Notes: a model not told the origin generated them from the letters alone. DNA of 64,000 nt from Primula veris (GCA_963682055.1 OY821746.1:9070992-9134991), one strand, 5' to 3'; numbered from the stretch's first letter, positions 34,944 through 46,715 are shown. Numbers and translations: made by a program.

Positions 34944-37900
34944 TTAGGCTATTGAACGTGTTCCTTTGATCAAACCTTCAGCACATTCTTTGATCAACTT
35001 CCAAGCTGCAACCACATGTCGCTCTTCCGTGAACGTAGCACCCACCGCAAACCTTAACATATATATCCCACCCACTATAGTATGAGTCATATAAATTCGA
35101 CCAGATGAGTTAACCCAATCCAAAAGCTTCCGGTTCAAAATCTCTATATACCCCTCACCAGACCCTGTATACGGGTTAAACCTAAAGCATACCATAGAAA
35201 ATAGCCGTGGTACCACAATCTCGAACCTAGTATCTGATTTAACAAACCCTTCAAACATCCTAGCCATACGGACATCCGATCTAATGTGACTCTGTAAGTT
35301 GACTATTCCACAACTACGTAGTAAAAACCACAAACGGAGCGCTTTGAATTTGCGACCAGTGCCCACTTGCCAGTCTTTATACTCGACCACCGAGTTTGAC
35401 TCACTGCGTTTGTTTCGTAAATACTCTGGGTTTGTGCTCAGTGACTTTATCATCAAACTAGGGTTCTTAACCCAAAGGCAACAACACTCTAAGTAGCTTA
35501 AAAGCCACTTATGTGGACTTAGACTTAACGAGTCAGCTTTTTCGATTCCATCCAGATAGTGACGAAATTCAGGGCAAATGCACGCGCTCCCTCCATAAGC
35601 GGCATCCACATGGAGCCAGATACCATACTGGTTTGCCATGTCACCGAGCTCCATTAGCGGGTCAACTGCTGTGGTGGAAGTGGTCCCTACAGTTGCACAA
35701 AGGTAAATAGGAACTAGACCGGAAGCCATGTCAGCGTCCAGGATCTTCCGGAGAAGCAATGGTGACATGGCAAAGTTTTCTTCGGGTGCGGTAGCAACAC
35801 ACCTGTTGGAAATAGAATAAAACAAATTAAACGATTGCATGGTATACTACTACAACACAATCGGCTTTTAATCGGCAAAAAGTGGTAATATGATTTGATT
35901 GGATCTAGATCATGGGTTTGATTATTTCACTTTATACAATCATAACAATAATAAAAGAAAATCAGGAAGATAAAAATTGAACCTATGCGTATAAAATTGG
36001 GTGATGAAGAAGTTATGGTCAGGCTTGCAAACAAAACTTTCTTAAAATTGTCTCAATTTAAATTAAGCCTTGTAATGAAAACTGAAAATAACATAAATGA
36101 TTAAAAGTTGTCCTTACGAGCCCTGAGGGTTAGTAATTGAACTCACCTTATGTTGGCGTGGAAGATGCCGGCGATCTTGCAGGCCTTTTTGAAGGTGGAG
36201 TGGGTTTGATCTGAGCTGTATACGGTCAGTTTGGAGATACCGTTAATGCCTAGGGTTTCGAGTGCACGGTCTCTGGCTCCGATGAGGGTACAAAGGATCG
36301 ATTCACTTGTTGTGGCTTGTATAACACCACCACCACCTGTCCCACCTGAGAACATGAATGACTTGGGAAGCTTTAGCATGTTGCCTAGCCAGTCCATGAC
36401 TACCTGAAAAATGATAAATATGGTCTTTAAATCCCATATAGAACGTACACTAAAATATCCATTTAGTGATGGCAACGTGCAGTAATAAGTTGACGACGAA
36501 AAGGTATGTGTACAGCTCTTACAAAATCTAAGACGAGCCGAGGTTTAATAATCACTACAAGAAAAAGTTCATTTATCATCATAAATTTTTTTCGGTTATG
36601 TTGTTAAAGTGGTTGTGCCTAAATTTTAACAACAAATTATATTGCTATTTGTTGCTAAACTGTTCTTAAAATTTAGCCACAAACACTTTAACAACATAAC
36701 TCAAAATGTTTTACGATGCTAAAGAATTTTTTCTTTTAGTGAATGATCCTGTATCCGCCACTGATTTTAAATAGATTCACAAGTACAAGACTACAAGTCT
36801 AATAAGTTCCTCAAAGGCATCCGGTAAAGAATTCCTATCTAGAACTCTTACAATTCTTGGAGTTTTTAAATTTATCTACTAGTTAGCTTCTACTCATACT
36901 TAAAATGTCCAATATAGAGAGCCTTTCGTCATCTAACGATACATGCAGTTATGCAATTTAATCTTCTAGGAAAAAGTTTAAATTGATGGTACATTCATGT
37001 GCAAATCTAAAGAAGGCCAATTAACTTACCAAAACAGTGCAAAACACTTATTTTTACGAAGTACGTACGTGATAACTTGCTTTCTTATGAGAACCAACTT
37101 TCATATTTTACTTGATTATTTCTTATTATTTGCATCTAAATGATGCTCATTTTCAACCCAAAAAAAGAGTCAAATGTTTGCCATTATGAATGGTTCATCA
37201 TGACCTCTCTTTTTTCAAAAGTGAAGAGTTTGATCGATGGGAGAAAAAACCCTTTGACTGTTGATAAGGTGTGTTTCATTAAATCTTAGCAACAATTTAG
37301 CATCGGTCGTTATAATTCACCAACACATTTTACCAATAATTTTCAGAAAGGTGTTTTTTTTAGTCTAGACATTTTCTTGTAGTGAAACCACATATGTTAA
37401 ATTAGGGCTGGGTACGGTCCGATCCGGTTCGGTTTTTGGCAAAACCGAAACAGAAACCGAGCATATTTTTCGGTTTCGGTCTTTTTATTTTTTGGACCGA
37501 ACCGGACCGGTTTTTTCGGTCCAGTTTCGGGTTTTTTTCGGTTTTATTTTTGATTTGTCGGTCTTTTTCGGTTTCGGTCTTTTTCGGTTCGGTTTTACTG
37601 AAAACCGAAACCGACCCGAAAATTTTTCGGTTTCGGTTTTTTTCGGTTCGGTTTTTCCGGTTTTTCGCCCAGCCCTACGTTAAATAAACTTTGAAAAACA
37701 AGCCCAGGATATCTAAAATGGAATACAGTAAAGGTAATTACCATTTCAAGCTCGGTAGCCGCTGGTGAGGCGAGCCAGTTGAAACCGACAGAGTTGAAGC
37801 ATGTGGCAAGCATTTCTCCCATGAAAGCTGCTGAGCTAACTGTTGCTGGAAAAAATGCAAAGAAATTAGGGTTTAGCCAATGTGTCATTCCAGGAATTAT

Positions 37901-38134
37901 ATCTGTCTCTACGTCTCCCAAAATCTTCTCAAATGGTTCTGGACAATAGGGTGCTGTTTTCGGCATTTTGGTTCTTAAGAAACCTGGTTCGACTTGGCTC
38001 AAAACCGGATATTTTTCAATATTCTTGTAATAGTCTGCGATAAAATCCACTACTTTGTGGGCTTTTTTCCGAAAATCTTCTGGGTCAAGTGGTTTGAATT
38101 CTCCCATGTCATAGTTTGAGTTTAAGCTTCCCAT
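34944..38134 (-). CDS. TDC: Aromatic L-amino acid decarboxylase, tryptophan decarboxylase type
   Basis: PLP-dependent cytosolic group II decarboxylase converting an aromatic amino acid to its amine. Exons (minus): 38134-37742, 36403-36147, 35802-34944; 502 aa; stop TAA 34946-34944. The N-terminus [19 protein letters not shown] resembles Camptotheca/Catharanthus tryptophan decarboxylases. Core motifs are [17 protein letters not shown] (exon 1), [17 protein letters not shown] (exon 2), HVDAAYGG with the PLP-ring Asp283, and SLSPHKW with the Schiff-base Lys315. Tyr344 (NPEYLRNK) is the residue associated with decarboxylation rather than aldehyde synthesis. Gly366 (TGRKF), 22 residues on as in Catharanthus (348/370), is associated with indolic substrates. 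The usual SGTGGGVIQ loop is [11 protein letters not shown] here, two glycines longer (residues 150-160). Intron 1 (1.3 kb) holds a CACTA and a hAT insertion. Tyrosine/DOPA decarboxylase activity cannot be excluded. Confidence 0.92.
36553..37384. mobile_element. Non-autonomous CACTA element in TDC intron 1, 832 bp
   Basis: Begins CACTACAAGAAAAAGTTC and ends ACATTTTCTTGTAGTG, the classic CACTA terminus in inverted orientation. Flanking triplets are AAT and AAA, so the expected 3-bp duplication is imperfect. Near the left end there is an internal hairpin (TTATGTTGTTAAAGTG.. with CACTTTAACAACATAA, about 36595-36700). No transposase. Confidence 0.85.
37403..37677. mobile_element. hAT-type MITE rich in CGGTTT iterations, copy 2 (TDC intron 1)
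   Basis: Termini TAGGGCTGGG and CCCAGCCCTA are perfect inverted repeats. The 8-bp duplication has one mismatch (TGTTAAAT 37395-37402, CGTTAAAT 37678-37685). The interior is made of CGGTTT/AACCGAA iterations as in the copy at 11160-11472. It lies 18 bp from the CACTA element. Confidence 0.85.
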
Positions 38135-39481
38135 ATGTAGGAAAAGGTAAAAGGAAAATTGTTTTTCCTTTCCTTTGTTGAGGAAAAACAAATAAGATTT
38201 AAATTGGATTGAGTTGGAAATGAAGGTGATTGGGAATTAAATATAAACATTGAAAGGCTAAGGTAGTTGAGGATTTGTGGGTATTTTAATGAAGGGGCGG
38301 AAGAGTATATGTTAGGACAAAGAAGAAGGTTGTTAGTTGTGTAGCAGCTAGTACTGTAGGCCAAGTGTTAAGAAAGTTTGTGGTAATCTATTTTTCCAAA
38401 TGTTTTCTTGATGATGATGAGATAGTGGTTGGCAAGTTGGGAAAAATCGAGAAAGATGTAAAAATTTGGGTGTGAGACTGAGTAATGTAGTTATGGACAT
38501 AGTTTCGAGTTTAGTTTTGATTTCACTACGGCAAGTAGCCAAAAACTTATTAATCCAGTTGCTTGTTACACCGGAACTTCGAGACGGGGAAGTGAAACTG
38601 AACACTGATTTGTCAACTTTTACTTAAAATTGTGTTCTGGCCAGAAAACTGGATCTAGATATTATTATGGTCTCAATAAATTACAATACGATAACTGAAG
38701 AACAAAATCATGTTATCTTGACTCTGAGAGAGAATATGAAAACCGGCTCGGCCATGAAATATTTTGTAACTGTTTTCTTGGAGAGGCAGTGCTAGAAAAC
38801 CTTAATATTTGGCACTCTAATCATAAATTTTTTGGCATATATATATATATACATGAAGCAGTGTTAACACACTTCTTCCAATAAACGTTATATGTATGTG
38901 AAAGAGATTGTATTCACATAAATCAGATTTGGTTTTTTATACACTTCTTGCATTATACAATAAGTTGTGAAAGAAATAAAGACAAGAGCGTCGCATGACA
39001 AACTCCTCTCGAAAATAGTGTAGGAAAGACTAAGGAGTATAAATGATATTGTGTGCAAATATATTGTTATGTCCAGTTGATTTTCAGTATAATTCTTAAA
39101 TTAAAGTGTAACCTACTAAAGAGTTGAAAACGTTCCTTAGTACACTCTAACAAATTTTAAAAAGAAAAGTACAAGAGTAGTCATCAAATAATTACAGCAA
39201 ATATAATATTTATGTTCCTATTGAGAAAGAAGGGAACTGTTTCAAAACAATTAGCTAGCTTAAAGAATTAAAAGCATAAAAATACTTCAATGTCACTTGC
39301 AGAGTTACAGTACGTATAACCATAGCCAAATCGACAAATCTTTTCCCCTTATATGCTACCCTGCTAAAATAATTTGTTATGCCATAATTATAACATAATT
39401 GGCCTCATATGCAAATTTGTCAAGTGTACCATATACTTGGTACCAACTGGGCGTTTAACTAATAAAACCCCCGCAGTTAAC
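38135..39481. other. TDC upstream region; no gene seen
   Basis: Promoter side of the decarboxylase. Open frames at 38122-38605 (minus) are short and have no recognisable domain. A TATATATATATAC run is at about 38838-38851. Confidence 0.5.
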
Positions 39482-39843
39482 TCAACCATTTCCTCAAACC
39501 TAACACATTTTATATCTTTTAAGAAACCGTTTACATTTACACAAAATTACAGCTTCCTTATTAATTTTATTATAATAACCCTACATTATTTCTTTTTATT
39601 TGTTTATTATTATTTAATAATCATAACAATATTACAACCATAAAAATATGAACCCCGTGATAGTTTATTACTATTATATTAATATAGGAAATCATATACA
39701 TTTATTATACATAAGTTGAATTTTGTGTTTTCTTAAATTTAGATAATTTATAAGGTTGCTGATGCATGTCAATTTGTATACCATAATAATCAAATTTTAA
39801 GAAAAAATATGTTTTGAGGAAGAAGATACGAATGGTCTAACAT
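39482..39843 (+). repeat. Dispersed 360-bp repeat, copy 1
   Basis: Colinear with 54129-54490 in the same orientation. Shared blocks include AAGAAACCGTTTACATTTAC, ATTATTTCTTTTTATTTGTT, TTTAATAATCATAACAATAT and AAGTTGAATTTTGTGTTT, with similar spacing. No terminal structure was recognised. Confidence 0.75.
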
Positions 39844-42458
39844 ATTAATTAGCTACAAGATCTAAATTTAACGATTTCACATGTATTCTTTTACGAGGAT
39901 AAATTTCAATTAATATGAAATACAGACTAACAAGTGGTTAATTTTTGGCGAAAGGTAAAATTATGTTAAATATTTAATTAACAGTTGATTAGTCTTTACA
40001 TGGATGGAAGTACACAAATCTTAAGATAATAAAGAATTTCAATTGTATTACGCACATGGATTGTGTTTTCACATCTCTTGTTTGTTGAGTTTTCATTTGT
40101 TTATATCCAAACTACCATTGAGAATGTTATAAATTGTAATTTTAGCATATCAAGAGAGGTATTTTGTGTGTTTTTAGACTTAGTGTATGATAAATCACTT
40201 TCTCTAAGTATATCGGCTGCTTCTAAAGCGATATAGTTTTGTTCTTTATATCATTTTGCTAATTGCCTATATACAAACGATTTCTCATAAAGTAGAAATT
40301 TCGTATAATTTTTCAGATCATGTGACAACTTACACGTGATATTGTCCGGTAGTCAAAATATTTTCAATACCATGTATGTTTCTCTATGTAATTTACATAG
40401 AGCACACACGTGTCCTCTTTCTAAGTTAGGATATCTAACTCTCAACAAAAAAACAATTTTATTCTAGCCAAACTATGTTCTCTTTAAGAAAAACAACTAA
40501 TTAAATTATTCCAAAATCCAGTTTAAACGTCGAATGCTAATGATTAAAGAAAACATTTAGCTTGAGAACATCAAAATAAAAGACTCAAAAAACGTTACCT
40601 TTGTCTTTCTTTATAAAGAAATATAGAACTATAAAAGTATAAAAGTATTATTGAATAATATGGGAAATAAATGGCCAATCATGTGATTAGTTGAATACAC
40701 GTACGAGACAAAAATAATAAAATGTTATGACCGATAGTTAAAACAAGTACCTCTCGTTGAATTTGAAGTGTGTTACCAATTGAGCTAACGTGCATGTTTA
40801 TTTATTAGAGGAGTATCAAAACCTATAACCTAATATTTTTTGAAATTTTTCATACTTTTTTTAAAACAAAATTCAGGGGGCGATCGCCATCCGGACGGAA
40901 CATCACTATAATCAGGGATTGATATCGCAATCCCATAATTTTCAGAAATTAATTTTTTTAGAGCATATACAATAGTGTTGTTATCTCTATTGTTAACTAA
41001 AATAGTTAACTAACAATACACTTTTTTGTCTTCATTAGTTGTGTTAAATCATGTGTTATTTTTATAGATGTTAAAAAAATTGTTAAATATAATAATGTTT
41101 TTAATGTTGTTAATTGATGATGTGACAAAATACAATTAATTAAAACGTGAACTCTATTTCAAGTACTCATATTTTAGTTCATATATTAGTGGGGTCTACA
41201 AAATGACTAATTAATGAGATTTCAATTAATAATTAATTTTAATTAAAATTATATAACTTTGTTAAGTTAATACACTAATGTGAATGTTAAATTTAAGTTA
41301 CATATGTGTCATTTAACATGCAATTAAATAATGATGTGTCAAAGTTACTAGTGTTTTTTAAAATAATTTACATATAATGTATTATGAGAACCCATTAAAT
41401 ATATTTTTTGACAACTTTTTTCAAAATTATATATTTTTACTGTAATAACATACTATGACTTTTTTTATGTTCTGTTAATATTACTAATTAAAAAATAAGT
41501 AACAAATATTACTAATTAAACTTATATACCACATTGATACGTGACACACATTTAAAAAAAATTAAAACTATAATAATAATAATATAAACATATAGTGGTT
41601 GTGCAAATATTATTTAAAATAATTTTTAGTAGTTTTGTATGCAAAGTAACTATAATGAAATTGTGTAACATATTTGGTTGTTCGTTTATATCTATACAAA
41701 GTGAGTATATAAAAACTCGAGTATTTAATATAATAAGTTTGTTTTTTTCGGGGGTTTTAATAGTTTTATACATTTATTTGTTCATATTTTTCCTTTTAAT
41801 AGCTCAGTTTCTTAATTTTACCTTTTTATACATTCGTTTATTTATACCTTTTCTTTTTGTACCAATTTTTTATTAATTTTACATTGGTTTCTAATTTTTA
41901 TTTTGGTCAATTTTTAAATGGTGAAACTTTCGTCACATGACTGAACGTGACTTTATTGATATGTTTTTTTGTTGAGTTTGAAAAATATGTTAAATTGACA
42001 AAAATAAAAAGAAAAAAAAACGGATACATTTTTTTTTAAAATCGAAGTAAAAAAATTATAAAATCTCACTTTTTCGGTCTATTTACGATTTGAAAAGTAT
42101 TATATGATTTTATTTTTACAACCCAAAACATTTAATGCTGTTTTTCGCCAAACACCCTCTAAATCCGCCCCTCTTCTCTACTCTCAAACCGTAGTGTGAA
42201 TGGCACGAAGAAAGGAGACATATATATGAGTTCCCCCTTTGACTCGTAATTTGTTGTCAAATTTTATGTAAATCTCATGTTTTTTTTTATGTATATGTAT
42301 CTATAATATTAATCTAGGTGCTACCTTATATTTCTTGCATGAGTCCAAATGCACAAACATCATGTCTTGCGTTGCATCAATAGTTTTATAACATAATCCC
42401 CCAAGTCAGCGGTCTATTTTGAGAAATAAGATATTGTTAAGTTTTGGAACACTTAAAA
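39844..42458. other. AT-rich intergenic stretch, no gene seen
   Basis: No supported exon. At 40728-40800 (minus) there is a degenerate tRNA-like sequence (TTAGCTCAATTGGTAACAC), probably a SINE or tRNA relic. At 40962 a GAGCATATACAATAGTG start resembles common plant MITE ends, but no matching right end was found. Confidence 0.45.
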
Positions 42459-42975
42459 AAGGAAAAAAATAGGTTTAGTGAACACAACTATTATTCATTA
42501 ACAAAATTAAGACCAAACTCATGACATTAACGATTGAAACATCAAACTATATATATTTTCCTAAATTGGGAACCTCCGTCAATTTAATTAGACGGAAGTT
42601 AAGTTTAAATTACATTTCAGTCCCAAATTTTATAAAATATATGAATTTAACCCGAAAAGTTTATAATTTTATATTTTTAACATACCCATAAACAAATAGT
42701 TATATATGCATACTCATACATATATATATATAAAAGAAATACACAATATATATATATATATACGATATAGAAAAAAACAAATTTTTTTTGAATAAAAAAT
42801 ATATATTTTAAAAATTAAAAAAATTTGAAAAAATTAACTTTTTTTGAAAATATTAACTTCTTTTTTGAAAAAATTAACTTTAAAAAAAAATTAACTAGTA
42901 AATTTTTTTTTTTTATAAAAAAAGTTAATTATTTTTTAAAAAAGGCACTTCAAAAAGTGCATACATTTTAAAAAT

Positions 42976-43513
42976 GGGGTTTTATAGGTTTAATACATCA
43001 AACTATATGCTTTTAACGATTTGGGTACACATCTTTCAAATTTTCCAATTTAGGTACCACACTATAATAAATTTCCAATTTAGGTACCACACTAAAATTT
43101 CCAATTTAGTTACCACCGTCTAAATAAATCACGGAATCATGTCATGTGACATTTGACAAAATTAATTTGAGAGGCTAATTTGATAATTTTGCATAAAAAT
43201 ATGTCATCCTATAAAAATGTTTTTCCCAAATTCACACATAACAAAAATTTGGATTATATGCTAATTTTTTTTATCTGTGAAATTGGGGGAAAAAGTTGTT
43301 CTAGGATGACATATTTTTGTGCAAAATTATCAAATTAGCCTCTCAAATTAATGTTTGTCAAATATCACGTGACATAATTTCGTGATTTATTTAGACCGTG
43401 GTACCTAAATTGAAAAATTATTATAGTGTGGTACCTAAATTGAAAATTTTGAAAGTTAGGTACCCAAATCGTTAACAGCACTATAGTTTGGTGTAGTAAA
43501 TGTATTTTTTCCC
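42976..43513. mobile_element. Inner inverted-repeat element (MULE-like), 538 bp
   Basis: Starts GGGGTTTTATAGGTTTAATA and ends ATGTATTTTTTCCC. The arms pair through ATCAAACTATATGC, AACGATTTGGGTAC, AATTTAGGTACCAC, GAGAGGCTAATTTGATAATT and AAAATATGTCATCCTA. Perfect 10-bp flanking duplication TTTTAAAAAT (42966-42975 and 43514-43523), within the 8-11 bp range of MULEs. Nested between the arms of the outer element. Confidence 0.8.
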
Positions 43514-43871
43514 TTTTAAAAATATATTTAATTTAAAAAAAATATTAAAAAAAAGTTAGTTTTTTTTTATAAAACGTTATATATATATATATATATATAT
43601 TTATAAATTGTGTATTTTTTATATTTTATTTATACGTATGAGCATGTATATTTTACTATTTGTTAATGAGTATGTTAAAAATATAAATTTATAAACTTTT
43701 CTTGTTAAATTCATATGTTTTATAAAATTTGGTACTGAAATGTAATTTAAACTTAACTTCCGTCCAATTAAATTGACGGATGTCCCAAATTTAAGGAAAA
43801 AATATATAGTTCAGTGCCTCAATTATTAATGTCATAAGTTTGGTCCCCATTTTGTTAATGTATTGTAGTTG

Positions 43872-44313
43872 AGATATTCTAAGAGATGACAAGAATTGCT
43901 TAATCTTTGCATTTAGTAGTTATCTTGGCAATCAAACTAACATTTATGCAGAATTCATGACTATTAGAGATGGGTTGCTTATATGTTACATGTTAAATAT
44001 TAGTAATATTTGCATAGAAACGGACTCTGAACTTATTGTCAATTGGTGGAAAAAAAGCACCAAACCAGGGCCTAAATTTGATACTTTATGGTTGGATTTA
44101 GTTGAACTAATGGGTCTTGTGAGTTATGATTTATGTCATATATATAGAGAACAGAATCAGGTGGCAGATGTTTTAGCAAAACAAGGAGCGCACGGCTTCA
44201 ACAAGACCTTTTTCTCACCCATGGAGTTCACAAAGCTCACTCATGCTGCATATGTTTTGGACCAGAGCGAAACCCCTTGTGTTAGAGGAGTACATACAAA
44301 ATTCAAGATGTAG
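43872..44313 (+). pseudogene. LINE ORF2 fragment, RNase H domain
   Basis: Open from ILRDDKNCLIFAF through YAEFMTIRDGLL and IETDSELIVNWW to REQNQVADVLAKQGA, stop TAG at the end. This is the plant RNase H-like (RVT_3) fold found at the C-terminus of LINE reverse transcriptases: the Glu of AEF, the Asp of ETDS and the Asp of VADVLA are present. The first catalytic Asp and everything upstream are missing because the insertion is 5'-truncated. It is uninterrupted, which suggests a fairly young insertion, but there is no reason to think it is a functional gene. Confidence 0.85.
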
Positions 44314-44789
44314 CAGTATAAAATCTTTCTTCAACAAGTTTGTTTAAGTGAGATGAGAGTTAACTCGTAATAAACTGGTGTTTCAATTGTTATTGCATAC
44401 TTTGGACTGGTTTTTTGCACTAAATTAACATGGCTAATCTCCTTTTTAAGCAAAAAATTTGCTCTTAAACTTGTTGTTTAGATCACTTTGATCATGGCGA
44501 TGTATAGAAGATATAAGGATAGGGGACATAAGGAGTAAATAGCAAGTCATCAGAATTATTTTTTTGCTTTGAAAAGTCGAGATTAAAAGTGTTAATTTTG
44601 TTGTTTTTCGTCATGTTCTTAGTAAAATAAGTTCATTAGCACTAGTTGCCTTTTGATTGTAGGTCGCAATGCCATCATTTTCCGTTAATGTATTTTTTGA
44701 TTGGAAACGCTAACATGGGGCCGTGGCTCATGAAAGAATAGTTTTGCGATTTTATTAATAAAATGGATCGGATATTTAATATAAAAAAA
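43872..44789 (+). mobile_element. 5'-truncated LINE insertion
   Basis: Flanked by a 15-bp duplication AATGTATTGTAGTTG (43857-43871 and 44790-44804). It ends in an A-rich tail (ATAAAAAAAA) just before the second copy. It carries the C-terminal RNase H part of the ORF2 product and about 475 bp of 3' non-coding sequence. Excising it restores a continuous right arm of the outer inverted-repeat element, which proves the order of insertion. Confidence 0.85.
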
Positions 44790-44837
44790 AATGTATTGTA
44801 GTTGGGGTCACTAAATCTATTTTTTCCCTTCTTAAAA

Positions 44838-44930
44838 TGAATCTCTAAAACGTCACACAAATTCAAATTTATCAAAAAGTCGCACTTTCTAAGTTTTTTT
44901 TTTCACAAACAAACTTTCGCACTTTCTAAG

Positions 44931-44965
<35 letters not shown>

Positions 44966-45427
44966 AAAACTAATTTTTTTTAGCACACCTATATCGTCTC
45001 TTTATCTCTACATTTCTCACGCGAACCAGTTCACTCTCTCTCCCCTATCTCTAACTATCCAAATTGGACCACGAGATCAAAAATAAGGATCTTTGCTTTC
45101 CTCACGTGCTCAAATGAAACTAAACGAGCACATTTTTTCTAATAATCAAATCTCTCTATTTGGAGGTAACCCATTTTGTAAGCGTCAATGATAAAATAAT
45201 GAGTGAGATTTACTTGGATTTCAATCACTTGTATCAACTATCTTGCTCAAACTAGACTAACACATGCACATACAAAAAACCATAGATCACATAATCTCGC
45301 CATCTCAATTATATATCTATATTTGACTATTGAAGTGAAAGCGGTGAAGGTAACGACAATGTCTGCTTTCCATGCAGAGATTAACTAGAGTCTGATTATC
45401 AACAAGTTTTATAGCAATACGGATATC
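44838..45427. other. Intergenic, nothing recognised
   Basis: AT-rich with an AT microsatellite (about 44932-44962). The open frame 45203-45388 has no recognisable motif. Confidence 0.5.
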
Positions 45428-45432
45428 CTTGT

Positions 45433-46710
45433 TGTTGAACTTAGAGTTCAATAATTGATTTTGATTATAACGTTGATTATGTTTTTAATGATTTTATGAT
45501 TTCTCGATTTTCGATGATATAATGCTTGTCTTTTCCAAAATTAGAAAATGTAAATTTTAGAACGCCAGAAAGATAGAGCACAGAAAAACGAAGCTACGGG
45601 TTCAAGCGGAACCAAAATCGGAGCTAAAACGAAGGAGTTACGGGCTTTTGAAGATTAACGAGAAAACAGAGAAAACTGAAGAACGACCGATCGTCTGTAC
45701 AAAAACGACCGATCGTTTTTGTACCAATTTCTTCCAGAGAGTCCTCAAGAAAAACGACCGATCGTTTTCAGAAACGACCGATCGTTTTATGGAAAACGAT
45801 CGATCGACTGTAGAAAACGACCGATCGTTTTCTGCAGATTTCGAAAACAGCTTTTCAGCTTATTCTGGAAAGTTGCTTAAAACCTGTGGATAAAAGCCTC
45901 AACCACTGCCAACGGTCATATACAAAAAAACAGACTTTGGTGATTATATAAACCAACCCAATTCACTTTCCAAAGTCACTAATTACATCCATTACTCCCA
46001 TAATCAATCCTTCAACCTCTCTCATATACATAAACCCAAAATCACCATTTTGGTGAAAGATTTCGAAAAGAGAGAAATTGAAGATAAATCGATACAAACT
46101 CCAACAAATATCAAACATCATCGAAACCACAAATTAGCTTATTTAAGAAGCAATCAATTGTGGGTGTTGTTTTAATTTTCGATAAAATTGTAAAGAGCGT
46201 TTTATAAGCTCATTGTGAGTGAGTGTTTGGGTAGAAGCTTTTAAGCCAAAGTGTTGGTTAAAAGTTCTAGATTAAACACTTGGGTACTCATAGATTGAGG
46301 GGGAGTCATTGACTCATTAGACGTGTACGCTTGCACTTGAATCAAGAGTAGGAACCTCGGGTAGAGGGTGAGCCAATCGGTCGATTGAGCTCGATAAGGA
46401 TTTGTAAAATCGGAAAGAAAAATTATAGTGAAATACTCGGTAGTACCGAGGAGAGGACGTATGCCGTTTGCCGAACCTCTATAAAATCACGGTGTCATTT
46501 TCTTTCCCTTCCTTTTACTTTCCGCAAATTAATTATTGCTTATTTCGTGCATGCGTTTAGAACTTTTAGTAGTATATTAACTTTTGTTAAACGCATAAGA
46601 TTAGAATTGCGATAGTTGGGTGATTAGTTGCACTTAAGTTTAATTAGGCCAAAAACACCTAGAAACCTTATTCACCCCCCATTTAAGGTTTAGCCGCACA
46701 TGGGGCAACA
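45433..46710 (+). mobile_element. Solo LTR (Copia, SIRE/Maximus-like), 1278 bp
   Basis: Begins TGTTGAACTTAGAG and ends ATGGGGCAACA. Perfect 5-bp duplication CTTGT (45428-45432 and 46711-46715). Typical LTR features are present: a GAGAGGACGTATGCCG..CGAACCTCTATAAAATC promoter-like segment near 46450-46488 and a CACCCCCC tract near the 3' end. The U3 part has a cluster of near-palindromic ACGACCGATCGTTTT motifs (45684-45832). No internal domain follows, so recombination removed the rest. The reading frames inside are not genes. Confidence 0.85.
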
Positions 46711-46715
46711 CTTGT

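Larger units (their letters stand above)
42459..44830. mobile_element. Outer inverted-repeat element (MULE-like) with nested insertions
   Basis: The left arm (about 42459-42720: AGGAAAAAAATAGGTTTAGTG.., GTCAATTTAATTAGACGGAAGTTAAG.., ACATACCCATAAACAAATAG) is inverted at about 43650-43871 plus 44805-44830. The right arm is split by a LINE insertion. Both outer edges are flanked by CTTAAAA (42452-42458 and 44831-44837). The arms exceed 240 bp and there is no transposase. The centre contains a second inverted-repeat element. Confidence 0.7.

Noticed and set aside
40728..40800. tRNA-like sequence on the minus strand (A-box-like TAGCTCAATTGG)
   Set aside because: The T-arm/B-box is degenerate and no cloverleaf can be drawn; more likely a SINE or tRNA relic.
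40962..41500. GAGCATATACAATAGTG start resembling a MITE terminus
   Set aside because: No matching inverted right end or target duplication could be found.
45648..45893. 81-aa open frame with repeated TDRF/NDRS motifs
   Set aside because: It translates the ACGACCGATCG array within the solo LTR; the repeats are at DNA level.
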